From positions 1 through 48,450 of the forward strand of contig CALUQE010000017.1 in the NCBI GenBank assembly GCA_944322845.1: 48,450 nt of DNA, given 5' to 3'. The position numbers and the translations under genes were made by a program. The notes beneath the pieces were generated by a model. That model was given only the letters and a program-made list of their open reading frames with translations, searched no databases and was not told where the DNA came from. Every line of letters begins with the position of its first letter. Within the stretch, counting starts at the first letter, position 1. Positions 9,180-17,562 of this stretch are shown here, piece by piece. The stretch is from Candidatus Gastranaerophilales bacterium. Its GTDB lineage: Bacteria; Cyanobacteriota; Vampirovibrionia; Gastranaerophilales; Gastranaerophilaceae.

Positions 9180-9647
9180 TTGGGCGAACTGGTTTCACAG
9201 GAGCAAATAATAGAAATAGTAAGAAAAGGGCAGCAGGATGGAAAGACTTTTGCTGCTACAAACGGCTGTTTTGATATTTTGCATGTGGGACATGTACGTT
9301 ATCTTAAGAAAACAAAATCGCTTGCTGATTATTCAATTGTAATGCTTAACTCAGATAAGTCAGTAAAGCTTATCAAAGGCGAAGACCGCCCGATAAATTG
9401 TGAAGAAGACAGGGCTGAAATATTAAATGCTTTGAGCTCTGTTGATTATGTGGTATTATTTGAAGAGAGGTCACCGGCAAATTTGCTGGAAGCAATAAAA
9501 CCTGATATTTATACAAAAGGGGCTGACTATACTCTGGATACTCTTCCGGAGCGGGATATTGTTCTCAGAAACAATATAAAAGTAGAATTTATCGAATTTG
9601 TTAAGGGTAAATCTACCACAAACGTTATAAATAAGTGTTTGAAGTAA
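9180..9647 (+). CDS. rfaE2: Heptose 1-phosphate adenylyltransferase (RfaE2/HldE C-domain)
   Basis: A 155-residue stand-alone nucleotidyltransferase matching the C-terminal half of HldE/RfaE, which joins AMP to D-glycero-beta-D-manno-heptose 1-phosphate for LPS inner-core heptose. Seen: the cytidylyltransferase-like motif NGCFDILHVGHVRYL and KGADYTLDTLPER, and a C-terminal GKSTTNVI. Start is TTG at 9180, directly after the previous TAA, with AAAGGA at 9165-9170; no ATG is available without losing the fold. The kinase half (RfaE1) is not in the window. It lies just upstream of lpxD-lpxC, consistent with LPS work. Confidence 0.9.
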   Translation: MGELVSQEQIIEIVRKGQQDGKTFAATNGCFDILHVGHVRYLKKTKSLADYSIVMLNSDKSVKLIKGEDRPINCEEDRAEILNALSSVDYVVLFEERSPANLLEAIKPDIYTKGADYTLDTLPERDIVLRNNIKVEFIEFVKGKSTTNVINKCLK

Positions 9648-9663
9648 TTATAAGGAGTTTATT

Positions 9664-10785
9664 ATGAAAACTTTTACATTGGAACAAATTGCACAAATTA
9701 CAGGCGGTATGCTTTCTAAGGCAAAAGATGTGGCTATTACAAATATAGCACCTCCGCTTTTAGCTGATGAAAATACTTTGGCGCTGGCTCTTGGAGAAGA
9801 AGAAATTAATAATCTTTCTAAAACAAAGGCAAGAGCTGCACTTGTTCCTCTTGGAGTAAATATTGACGGATTCTCAACTATTGAAGTAGAAAGACCGCGT
9901 CTTGCTATGATGAAATTAATTACCATGTTTTATGAAGAACCGCACGTAAACTCCGGCATCCATCCGACTGCAACGGTTCATCCGTCTGCAAAGCTCGGGC
10001 AAAATGTTTCTTTAGGTCCTAATGTCGTAATCGGTGAAAATGCACAAATCGGCGATAATACAAAGATTCTTGCAAACGGTTATATCGGAAACGGTGCAAT
10101 TATCGGTAACGATTGCTTCTTCCACCCTGCAGTATGTATTGGTGACAGAGTTAAAGTCGGAAATAAAGTAATTTTACACCACGGTGTTTCTCTTGGTGCT
10201 GACGGATTCAGCTTTGTAACAGAAAATCCTAACAATATTGAGCAGGCACGTAAAGATGGTGAAATTAAAGAAAATGATATAGAACAGGTTATTTACAAAA
10301 TCCCTTCTATAGGTTCTGTTGAGATAGGCAATAACGTAGAAATTGGTGCTAATACTGCAATTGACAGGGGCACAATCGAAAATACAACAGTCGGCGATAA
10401 TACTAAAATTGACGACCTCGTTATGATAGGGCACAATTGCCGTATCGGAAAAGGCTGTATGATAGTTTCTCAGGTCGGTATTGCAGGAAGCTGCGTAATC
10501 GGTGACAGAGTCGTAATTGCAGGTCAGGCAGGACTTGCTGACCATATCAGTATCGGCGATGACACAATTATTGCCGCTCAGGCCGGTGTTACAAAGAGCT
10601 TCCCTGCAAAATCAATTGTTGTAGGCGCTCCGGCTGTTCCGAGAAAAGAATTTATCAAACAGCTTAAGATCATGAAAGATGCCGGTGACTTAATTGCCAA
10701 GTTCAAAAAATATGAACCGCTTTTACGCTCTTTCGAAGAAGGAGTAAATGATGGGGTAAATTCAGGAAATAAAGCTACTGTATAG
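9664..10785 (+). CDS. lpxD: UDP-3-O-acylglucosamine N-acyltransferase LpxD
   Basis: LpxD, 373 residues, transfers a 3-hydroxyacyl chain from ACP to the 2-amino group of UDP-3-O-acyl-glucosamine, the third lipid A step. Seen: an N-terminal uridine-binding domain (about residues 1-100), a long left-handed beta-helix of hexapeptide repeats (about 100-330; e.g. IGENAQIGDNTKI), the catalytic-site region MIGHNCRIGKGCMI, and a helical C-terminus. Somewhat longer than E. coli LpxD (341). RBS AAGGAG lies upstream of the ATG. Followed by lpxC 23 nt downstream. Confidence 0.95.
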   Translation: MKTFTLEQIAQITGGMLSKAKDVAITNIAPPLLADENTLALALGEEEINNLSKTKARAALVPLGVNIDGFSTIEVERPRLAMMKLITMFYEEPHVNSGIHPTATVHPSAKLGQNVSLGPNVVIGENAQIGDNTKILANGYIGNGAIIGNDCFFHPAVCIGDRVKVGNKVILHHGVSLGADGFSFVTENPNNIEQARKDGEIKENDIEQVIYKIPSIGSVEIGNNVEIGANTAIDRGTIENTTVGDNTKIDDLVMIGHNCRIGKGCMIVSQVGIAGSCVIGDRVVIAGQAGLADHISIGDDTIIAAQAGVTKSFPAKSIVVGAPAVPRKEFIKQLKIMKDAGDLIAKFKKYEPLLRSFEEGVNDGVNSGNKATV

Positions 10786-10808
10786 TATTTTAAAGGTGAA
10801 TAGGTAAT

Positions 10809-11645
10809 ATGGGTACTATAAAAACAGAGATAAAAACTTCAGGAAAAGGATTGATGAAGAATAAAAACTGCGAGGTGGTGATAAAGCCGTCGCGTGGGGG
10901 ACGTATTCGTATTTTTTCCAAAGGTTCTGATACTCCGTTTGATGTATGCATAGAAAACCTTTATTCTACAGACCATTGTGTAACTTTATGCAGTAAAGAA
11001 CACAGAACACTTCTTGGTGATTATAAATATAAAGTTATGCTTTGCGAGCACTTTATAGCAGCCTGCGCAATTTGCGGAATAGACTCTATTGACGTCTACC
11101 TTTCTGAGACAGAGATGCCTATATTTGACGGAAGCTCAAAGGTATGGGTGGATTTATTCAATCAGGCAGGAATTGAGGGGGTAAATAGAGATTTATATAC
11201 AGTTAGTGAGCCTGTTTATTACCTTAACGGAAAAACGAGTCTTGTCGTTGTTCCGGATAAGGAACTTAGGATAACTTATGCCGTAAATTATGACCATCCG
11301 GATTTAAGAGAAAGGTGGGTTACAATGGACAACAATAATCTTAAAGAGATTATTGAAGCCAGAACTTTCGGGTTCTATAAGGATTTGAAAAAGTTTCAGA
11401 TGCTAGGATTTGCGAAGGGCGTAACTATTGATAACACGGTGGGGCTGAAGGACGAAGGATATACTACGGAACTTCGTTCTGAAGATGAGCCTATTAAGCA
11501 TAAAATACTGGATTTATTTGGTGATTTTTATTTAACAGGAGTTTCGCCTTTGAATATGAGGGCGCAGATTCTTGTAAAAGAGGCCGGACATGCTGTACAT
11601 ACAAAAGTCGCGCAAATACTGAAAACAAAATTAGTTAAAATATAG
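10809..11645 (+). CDS. lpxC: UDP-3-O-acyl-GlcNAc deacetylase LpxC
   Basis: LpxC, 278 residues, the zinc deacetylase that commits UDP-3-O-acyl-GlcNAc to lipid A. Seen: the catalytic glutamate-histidine pair E80-H81 (CEHFIAA), EARTFGF near residue 183, zinc ligands H231 and D235 (KHKILDLFGD) and the C-terminal catalytic His H261 (EAGHAVHTK). These match E. coli E78, H79, H238, D242 and H265. Located between lpxD and fabZ, the order used in cyanobacteria. Confidence 0.95.
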   Translation: MGTIKTEIKTSGKGLMKNKNCEVVIKPSRGGRIRIFSKGSDTPFDVCIENLYSTDHCVTLCSKEHRTLLGDYKYKVMLCEHFIAACAICGIDSIDVYLSETEMPIFDGSSKVWVDLFNQAGIEGVNRDLYTVSEPVYYLNGKTSLVVVPDKELRITYAVNYDHPDLRERWVTMDNNNLKEIIEARTFGFYKDLKKFQMLGFAKGVTIDNTVGLKDEGYTTELRSEDEPIKHKILDLFGDFYLTGVSPLNMRAQILVKEAGHAVHTKVAQILKTKLVKI

Positions 11646-11667
11646 AGAAATATAAAAGGAGAGATTT

Positions 11668-12147
11668 ATGACAGAAGAATTAGGTGTAAAAATAGGTACA
11701 ACAGATGCCGGTGAAGATATTTTATCATTCGATGTAATGCAAATCATGGAAATGATTCCTCACAGATACCCGTTTTTGCTCGTAGACAAAATTACTGAAT
11801 GTGTTCCGGGTAAATATGCTAAAGGATACAAAAACCTGACTATGAACGAAGCATTCTTTCAGGGACATTTTCCTGGTAACCCTGTAATGCCGGGAGTTTT
11901 GCAGCTGGAAGCATTGGCTCAATGCTCTGCGCCGGTTTTAATGTGCCTTCCTCAATATAAAGGCAAATTAACACTTTATGCCGGTGTTGATAATGTTAGA
12001 TTTAAAAATATCGTAAGACCTGGTGACAGATTTGATATGGTAATAGAACTTATTAAGGCAAAAGGACCTATCTGCAAGAGCCACGGAGTTGGATATGTAG
12101 ACGGAAAGGTTTGTATTGAAGCAGATATGACTGTTGCTTTGAAATAA
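11668..12147 (+). CDS. fabZ: 3-hydroxyacyl-ACP dehydratase FabZ
   Basis: FabZ, 159 residues, dehydrates (3R)-hydroxyacyl-ACP in fatty acid elongation and competes with LpxA/LpxD for hydroxyacyl-ACP. Seen: hot-dog fold motif MIPHRYPFLLVD with catalytic His, and GHFPGNPVMPGVLQLEALAQ with catalytic Glu. RBS AAAGGAGAG precedes the ATG. In most lpx clusters lpxA follows fabZ; here a terminator and ispF follow, so lpxA must be elsewhere. Confidence 0.95.
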   Translation: MTEELGVKIGTTDAGEDILSFDVMQIMEMIPHRYPFLLVDKITECVPGKYAKGYKNLTMNEAFFQGHFPGNPVMPGVLQLEALAQCSAPVLMCLPQYKGKLTLYAGVDNVRFKNIVRPGDRFDMVIELIKAKGPICKSHGVGYVDGKVCIEADMTVALK

Positions 12148-12162
12148 ATAATTCAAACAATA

Positions 12163-12195
12163 AAAAAGGAGCTTTTTATAAAGCTCCTTTTTTAT
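12163..12195. terminator. Bidirectional terminator between fabZ and ispF
   Basis: Stem GGAGCTTT (12168-12175) with AAAGCTCC (12180-12187), flanked by an A-run at 12162-12167 and a T-run from 12188. Symmetric flanks allow it to serve both fabZ (plus) and ispF (minus). Confidence 0.9.
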
Positions 12196-12208
12196 TATAA
12201 ATTAAAGA

Positions 12209-12703
12209 TTAAGAACCAATTTTTTCGAGCATAACAACAGCTTGTGCTTCAATAGCGAGCTTTCCTCCAACTGCATCGAGTTGTTCTTTAGTTTTAGCTT
12301 TTATAGAGATATCCATTTGATCCAGTCCCATATATGGAGCTAAGACAGATTTCATTTGCGGAATGTATGGCATAAGCTTAGGTTCCTGAGCAATAATATT
12401 GGTATCAATATTACTAATCCAATACCCTTGTGCCTGTACTTTATCACAAACTTTTTTCAATAATGATAAACTGTCTGCGCCTTTAAATCTGTCGTCTGTA
12501 TCAGGGAATAATGTGCCGATATCATCCATCGCTAAAGCACCCAGAAGCGCATCCATAATGGCATGAACAAGAACATCCGCGTCAGAGTGTCCTTCAAGTC
12601 CTTTTTCATAAGGAATTTTAACACCGCCTATTATTAAGTCTCTGCCTTCAACGAGCTTGTGAATATCGAAACCTATACCTATTCTATATTGTTGTTCTGA
12701 CAT
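12209..12703 (-). CDS. ispF: 2-C-methyl-D-erythritol 2,4-cyclodiphosphate synthase
   Basis: IspF, 164 residues, closes 2-C-methyl-D-erythritol 2,4-cyclodiphosphate in the MEP isoprenoid pathway. Seen: metal-binding GFDIHKL (D13, H15), the GHSDADVLVHAIMDALLGA segment carrying the third metal ligand His, DIGTLFPDTD, and a C-terminal KTKEQLDAVG. Length is typical. Stand-alone, not fused to IspD. A TATAAT on the minus strand lies about 40 nt upstream (plus 12742-12747), preceded by ATGTGG. Confidence 0.95.
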   Translation of the reverse strand: MSEQQYRIGIGFDIHKLVEGRDLIIGGVKIPYEKGLEGHSDADVLVHAIMDALLGALAMDDIGTLFPDTDDRFKGADSLSLLKKVCDKVQAQGYWISNIDTNIIAQEPKLMPYIPQMKSVLAPYMGLDQMDISIKAKTKEQLDAVGGKLAIEAQAVVMLEKIGS

Positions 12704-12801
12704 GGTCGTAACCCTCTCATTAAAACATCCTGTATATATTTATTATACCACATGTATGATATCTTATAACACCTTTCTTAACATATGTTAACAAAACTTG
12801 T

Positions 12802-12876
12802 ATTTACATTTCTTAACATAAACAAAAGAAAAAGGCAATTTTTTGAAATGAATATACTTTATATATATGTAAGAGA
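12802..12876 (+). promoter_or_regulatory. Weak HLR1-like box and class B -10
   Basis: ATTTACATTTCTTAAC (12802-12817), an imperfect box, is followed after 52 nt by TAAGAG (12870-12875) within ATACTTTATATATATGTAAGAG. This -10 region is nearly identical to those at 22597, 27476 (minus) and 38333 (minus). It drives the 81-residue gene at 12901. The box is the weakest of the ten seen. Confidence 0.5.
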
Positions 12877-12900
12877 TAATTGAAAGAGAGAGTAAGAATT

Positions 12901-13146
12901 ATGACAGCAACATACGACGCAATCGAAAGAAATAAAAAACCGGCAGGAGCTTTAGAAATCCCTTCTGACTTTCAATTCTATTATCTTAAAAAACAAGACA
13001 GACAAATGAGATTCAACAACGGCGGAGATCCAATCTATGCTGTATTTGATAAAATCGACAACAGACCTCTTTCAAAAATCGCTAAAGACTTCGTTAGAGA
13101 ATTAAAAGACGACTCTATCAGATTTATCTCTACTTTATTAAAATAA
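12901..13146 (+). CDS. Small unknown protein with class B promoter
   Basis: An 81-residue soluble protein without a recognised domain. Seen: no signal peptide or membrane segment; two lysine/arginine-rich regions and a C-terminal helix ending FISTLLK. ATG 12901 is preferred to an upstream start at 12880 because the purine-rich GAAAGAGAGAG at 12882-12892 can only serve as its ribosome site. The clear promoter upstream and the clean coding pattern argue for a real gene; the function is unknown. It ends six bases before the convergent 214-residue gene. Confidence 0.65.
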   Translation: MTATYDAIERNKKPAGALEIPSDFQFYYLKKQDRQMRFNNGGDPIYAVFDKIDNRPLSKIAKDFVRELKDDSIRFISTLLK

Positions 13147-13152
13147 TTAGTT

Positions 13153-13797
13153 CTAAATATTAAAGCTTTTTCTTGAGCCTTCTTCATGGTAAAGACCACC
13201 GCCGCATATAGTTTCAACAACTTTTAGTACAAATTCTCTTGAGGCGTCGGAGGAGTTTAGGAAGAACTCCCTGTTTGCGAGGTGTCTGATTTTAAAAATT
13301 GAATTCTGGCTTTTATCTGCCGGAACAAAAAGAGATGCGACTTCTTTGTCCAGAAGTATCTGCATCATTTCGTTTCTTGAAGAGATACCTTCCATCAGTT
13401 CATTATAGTTGCCGTTTATTGCCATTATACGTCCGGAAAACATTGGCGGGGCGCTTTCTCTGTACAAAGCTTGAGGTTCGTAGTTACATCTGGTTGTGAG
13501 GCTTATTGTATGCCATAAAATATTTATAATAACTACGGTTTTGTCTTTGTCGTGTTCAACGTATATATTTTCAGTGGTAACTCCTCTGGCGGCAAATGAT
13601 TGTTTTAAAGAATCAGCCGTTGCTTTAAGGTTGTCTATCATTTCAGCAAAAATTTCCGTTGTATTCATTGTTGCGTGTTGATAGTCCAGAAATTGTTTAT
13701 ACATATGACTTGATACAAGCCCGATTCTCTCCTGGATTAGTGTGGATTTTCTGAAAGAAGTTTCCATATTGTTGAAATTTTCGTAGCCTTTACTCAA
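13153..13797 (-). CDS. Unknown 214-residue protein, TTG start
   Basis: A soluble, mixed alpha/beta protein with no recognised family. The start chosen is TTG at 13795-13797: a strong GGAGG (complement of 13807-13811) lies 9 nt before it, whereas the longer ORF would place that site inside the coding region and an ATG eleven codons later has no site. Seen: an N-terminal helical region (residues about 10-70), a beta-rich middle (VVIINILWHTISL) and RNEMMQILLDKEVASLFVPA. Codon use resembles its neighbours. No functional guess is justified. Confidence 0.6.
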   Translation of the reverse strand: MSKGYENFNNMETSFRKSTLIQERIGLVSSHMYKQFLDYQHATMNTTEIFAEMIDNLKATADSLKQSFAARGVTTENIYVEHDKDKTVVIINILWHTISLTTRCNYEPQALYRESAPPMFSGRIMAINGNYNELMEGISSRNEMMQILLDKEVASLFVPADKSQNSIFKIRHLANREFFLNSSDASREFVLKVVETICGGGLYHEEGSRKSFNI

Positions 13798-13856
13798 AAT
13801 TAAAAGCCTCCTTATATAATTGTACACTCAAATGTATGTCAATGTAAACAACAATA

Positions 13857-13930
13857 TGTGAAGATTTGTAACGATTTTCTCACAAAAGTGTTATAAATTT
13901 GAAAAATGTGGAATTAAGTAAGTATAAGAT
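13857..13930 (+). promoter_or_regulatory. HLR1-like box plus class A promoter
   Basis: TGTGAAGATTTGTAAC (13857-13872), 17 nt, GTTATAAA (13890-13897), 8 nt, ATGTGGAAT (13906-13914), 7 nt, GTATAAGAT (13922-13930). Same order and spacing as the elements at 7030-7103 (minus). The downstream gene is a 29-codon membrane microprotein at 13993. Confidence 0.65.
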
Positions 13931-13992
13931 GATGAGTGGTAGGTATATTCACATGTGTGATTATATTTACTGCCCGGAAAGGAGTCTTAACA

Positions 13993-14082
13993 ATGGAAGT
14001 ATTAAATTTAGTTTTATTCGGTTGCGTATTTTACCTTGCATTGATAGGTATTCCTACTCTCTGCGAAAAGAGGGGTAAATAA
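13993..14082 (+). CDS. 29-residue membrane microprotein
   Basis: A very small ORF of 29 codons. Seen: ATG 13993 with a strong AAAGGAG at 13978-13984, a single hydrophobic segment (residues about 4-22, including LVLFGCVFYLALIGIP) and a charged C-terminal tail CEKRGK, i.e. a single-pass microprotein with a probable cytoplasmic tail. It has its own well-formed promoter 60 nt upstream. The size recalls small subunits of photosynthetic complexes, but the sequence does not support that. Function unknown. Confidence 0.6.
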   Translation: MEVLNLVLFGCVFYLALIGIPTLCEKRGK

Positions 14083-14102
14083 GGGGTAAATAAGGGTAAA
14101 TA
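14071..14102 (+). repeat. 11-bp tandem repeat over a stop codon
   Basis: AGGGGTAAATA occurs at 14071-14081 and 14082-14092, with a third degenerate copy at 14093-14102. The first copy contains the stop codon of the 29-residue microprotein. Such a short tandem array could vary in copy number; no function is evident. Confidence 0.6.
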
Positions 14103-14162
14103 TTAAGAGTAAAATCTGTAAAATCTCCGCCCCTTTAATGGTGAAAGAAAAACTCGTTATGA

Positions 14163-17100
14163 TTACAGGAGACGTGAGAGCTCGCCGTTTTCAACAGCGA
14201 GTGAAAGTTTTTGCTCTTCTGAGGAGATGTCTATTGCATCAAGATTAAGAGATTTGACAGTTTCTATAAAGAGTTTTTCAAACAGAACGTATATAATTTT
14301 AGCCTGATTATTGTATTTTTGAATGAGGGCAAGCGTGTCATTTATTATAATTAATGCTTCATTCTGCCTGTTATCGGAAATATAAAGGCGTGCTATGAAG
14401 TATTTTGCTAAAGTTGAAATGTTGAATATTGCAGAACTTTCAGCTTTTGCAAGAACGTCGTTGTATATAATCTCGGCTTTTTGTTTAATTCCGATGTTAG
14501 CGTATGAGTATGCAATCAATAAGTCGCAGAACAGCTCTATTTGTGTTTGGTGAATATCTGAGGCCAGAAGTTTTGCCTGATAAATGTTTTGGGCAAATGT
14601 CTTATAATCCTCGTTGTGGAATGCAAATTCCTGAAGGATGAGGAAGATTACTTTTGAGAAAGTAGAGGCACTTTCTACATTTGAGGTTGAGAATGACTTA
14701 CCGTTCAAAAAGTCTCTGGTTGCAATGATGCATTCTTTATCCGGAAGTTCAATATTTAGAGCCTGTTTTATCGAAGCAAAAAATTCGTCTAAGTCATTAT
14801 CCATAAGGAATAATTTTGCAAACCCAGCAAGCCTGAAGGTTTCCAGCATGTGTTCGACAAACAGATTCGTCGAAAAACTTGCAGGTTTAATTTTTTCAAT
14901 GATATCAGGCTGGATTATACCTAACAAATCTTTTGCAATATCTACACATTGAACAAAGTCACCGATGTTGAATAATATTTCAATATTAACCAGCGAAAGC
15001 AGCAGGAATTTTGTATTAACCGCGCCCTCAGGTGTAACAAGTGTCGGGTTCTGCATTCTTGTAAGTATATTATGAAGCAGGGAAAGAGCGTCTGTATAAT
15101 TTGAGGCAATCAATGCTCCCTGAAGCATTAGGTTTGAAAGCTTTACAATCTTATCATTATTATTTTCGTTTATTGCATCAATTAGCAGAACATTTTCTAT
15201 AGAATATATTTTTGCCGGTGAGTAATTATACAGGCTCATCAATATATTTTGATAAACTTCTTTTTTGTTGTTTTCGATATCTTCCTGCGGGATATTGTCT
15301 CCTATGTGATCTATTAGCGACAGGAAGCCGAGACAGTTTTTCAGATAAGCGTCATAATCGCCGGTATTCATTGCAAATTGGGAATTTTTCCAAAGAAGAA
15401 GATATTCTTCTTTGAAAAGTCCGAGTTTGCCCATAATAAGCAAGGTTGTCGTATCATCAAGTCCTTTACCTATATTTGCAAGGATATTTTTTGACAGAAA
15501 CTCGTTTACCTCTTTTTTCAGAGAATCCTGTATAACCGGTTTTATCAGGTTATAGTTATTAATGTATAAAATATTTTTCTGAACAGATGCAAGTCCGGTA
15601 TTTGCTAGATCTTGAGCAGCTTTTGCGGCGTTTTTAATACCAAGCTGTGCAAGAGTATCAAAATCAAGTCTTTCGCCCAGATATGTAGAATATGCAAGAA
15701 TCATTGACGCTTCCATATTTTTACTCAGATGTTTTAATCTTGCCCTGAACAAACCGGCAAGAGTATTTGGTATTATGACTGAACCAGAGCCTTTCATCAA
15801 AAGCCTGTTTTCAAAATTTATGAGGATTTTTTTCTCAAAAAGATACCTGATTGCATTATCAAAATAAATTAACGAGCCGTTAAAGTTTTCTTTTATTTTG
15901 TCAAAGTAGAAAGATTGTATGAAATCTGATGCTTCTTCTTTGATAGTAGAAAGAATTGAATCCAAGCCGGATTTTTGCAAGATATATTCGGTATAAAGAG
16001 GGGTTCTCAAGAGACCTTTAAACTTTGAATGCAAAGAAACTTCGCTGTCGGTTGTAAATATAAACTGTGCATTTATGTTTTTAAATCTGTCAAAATATAA
16101 TTCAAGAGTTTGAATGGAGGTATCATCCATATGTTCAAAGTTTTCTATGAATATTACACAATTTTTCAGCGAAGCGAGGAATGCTCCAAAGTCTTCCATA
16201 TACGCAAATCTAGCATCTTCAGGGGTAGATGCTTTTCTCGGAGTGGATTTTACCAAATCAAGCAGCGGCGAAAATCTTTTTACATCAAACTCTTTCGGAA
16301 TAAAAGCTTTATGTACCGGAAGATTGTAATAATCTTTGAATAATTGTATAAAAATTCCCCACGGTTTGTAATTCATCTCTTCTGTGCAAACCGCGCGTAT
16401 AACTTTCACACCCTTTGATTCATAATAATTGACTAAATCTGAACCGCTGATTCCGAGTCCGTTTTCTGCGCGGATAGAAATAATTTTATTTTCCTGATAC
16501 TTATCAAAGAACGAAACGGCAGTAGTTTTAACAAAATTACATTTTGCATTAATATCAAATACTTTAAACCCGTAAATGTCGTCTGTTTTTTCCTGTGCGA
16601 CAGCAGTTTTTTTTATACTTTGCGGCTGAATCTCAATCGGGGTATCCGTAGTTTTTTCATCAGGCGGAAGTATATAGTTTCCAAGAAGTATTTCATAATA
16701 CATTAATGACTTGCCGTTCTGTTCTACCGAATAAAGAGAATCCGTCTTATAGTCATTGCTTACACAGTCGAAAACAAACTGATCAAGTACAATTTGCATT
16801 CCTTTCATGTATCTTTTTTCATTCTTTTTGACTGTAAGTAATTTAACATTGTTATCAATTGTTATATTTTCAAGCAGATTTTCGGAGTTTTTTTTGATTA
16901 TAGAAATATTAAGGTTTAAAGGTGTTTTTAATTCTTCAAATATCCGGAGATTAAGATCTGAAAACGCATTCATCAGCTTAATCGCAAAACGTACAGCTTT
17001 GTTTGCAGAGGTCGGAAAAGAGAGTTCTTTATTCAAATTAACAACAAAAATTTCATTATAGGTAATGATTTTACCTTCAATACCTGAAAATTGCGCGGCT

Positions 17101-17456
17101 AAAAGATTTTTTAATTTAAAAAAGAATTTAGTGAAAAGGTCCTGTGAGCCGAGCTGTCGTCTTATATTTTTTAGTGCGCCGAATTTTATTATGAGTGAAG
17201 CGAATTCATCACATTCACATTCCTGATACGCAAGACTTGTTTTGACAGGAAAACCGCATTTACATTTTTCTGCTGCGGTGTTAACTATTTTTCCGCACTT
17301 GGAACATTTGGTTAAAATAATATAACCGCACTTTTCGCAGACAGAAGATTCGTTTCTTGCATGGCAGTTTGGACATTCCAGTGCTAATACTTTGTGGCAG
17401 TACGGACATACTGTCGCGTTTTCGGAAATCTCTTTATGACACTTAGGACATTTCAT
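14163..17456 (-). CDS. Zinc-ribbon, cyclase-like, ATPase-like, TPR giant (degenerate)
   Basis: A 1097-residue cytoplasmic protein. Seen: three to four CxxC zinc-ribbon units at residues 3-68; a region about 85-255 whose layout (A-x-RFAIKLMNAF...PLNLNISI, residues 150-186) matches class III adenylate cyclases; a P-loop-like region at 327-345 and Walker B-like segment CVIFIENFEHMDD at 433-445; and helical repeats (TPR-like) from about 690 to the end. This is the order found in multidomain cyclase-ATPase-TPR signalling proteins. Key residues are missing: the cyclase metal-binding Asp positions are replaced, and the P-loop reads ENGLGISGS with no GKS/T lysine. I infer a regulatory or scaffold pseudo-enzyme. 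A TATAAT about 8 nt upstream of the ATG suggests a leaderless mRNA. Confidence 0.6.
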   Translation of the reverse strand: MKCPKCHKEISENATVCPYCHKVLALECPNCHARNESSVCEKCGYIILTKCSKCGKIVNTAAEKCKCGFPVKTSLAYQECECDEFASLIIKFGALKNIRRQLGSQDLFTKFFFKLKNLLAAQFSGIEGKIITYNEIFVVNLNKELSFPTSANKAVRFAIKLMNAFSDLNLRIFEELKTPLNLNISIIKKNSENLLENITIDNNVKLLTVKKNEKRYMKGMQIVLDQFVFDCVSNDYKTDSLYSVEQNGKSLMYYEILLGNYILPPDEKTTDTPIEIQPQSIKKTAVAQEKTDDIYGFKVFDINAKCNFVKTTAVSFFDKYQENKIISIRAENGLGISGSDLVNYYESKGVKVIRAVCTEEMNYKPWGIFIQLFKDYYNLPVHKAFIPKEFDVKRFSPLLDLVKSTPRKASTPEDARFAYMEDFGAFLASLKNCVIFIENFEHMDDTSIQTLELYFDRFKNINAQFIFTTDSEVSLHSKFKGLLRTPLYTEYILQKSGLDSILSTIKEEASDFIQSFYFDKIKENFNGSLIYFDNAIRYLFEKKILINFENRLLMKGSGSVIIPNTLAGLFRARLKHLSKNMEASMILAYSTYLGERLDFDTLAQLGIKNAAKAAQDLANTGLASVQKNILYINNYNLIKPVIQDSLKKEVNEFLSKNILANIGKGLDDTTTLLIMGKLGLFKEEYLLLWKNSQFAMNTGDYDAYLKNCLGFLSLIDHIGDNIPQEDIENNKKEVYQNILMSLYNYSPAKIYSIENVLLIDAINENNNDKIVKLSNLMLQGALIASNYTDALSLLHNILTRMQNPTLVTPEGAVNTKFLLLSLVNIEILFNIGDFVQCVDIAKDLLGIIQPDIIEKIKPASFSTNLFVEHMLETFRLAGFAKLFLMDNDLDEFFASIKQALNIELPDKECIIATRDFLNGKSFSTSNVESASTFSKVIFLILQEFAFHNEDYKTFAQNIYQAKLLASDIHQTQIELFCDLLIAYSYANIGIKQKAEIIYNDVLAKAESSAIFNISTLAKYFIARLYISDNRQNEALIIINDTLALIQKYNNQAKIIYVLFEKLFIETVKSLNLDAIDISSEEQKLSLAVENGELSRLL

Positions 17457-17463
17457 ATTAAGA

Positions 17464-17496
17464 ATTATAGTCTAAAATTAAACTTTATGCTATAAT
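17464..17496. promoter_or_regulatory. Divergent -10 pair
   Basis: TATAAT on the minus strand (17464-17469) faces the 1097-residue gene and lies 8 nt from its ATG; TATAAT on the plus strand (17491-17496) faces the MotA/TolQ-like gene, giving it a leader of about 60 nt. The two -10 boxes are only 21 nt apart, so transcription of the two units may interfere. Confidence 0.55.
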
Positions 17497-17562
17497 TTAA
17501 TGTAAAAATAGATTATATTTATTAGCTGCTTAAAAGTGCAGAGGATAGTCAGGGGAGAGAGT

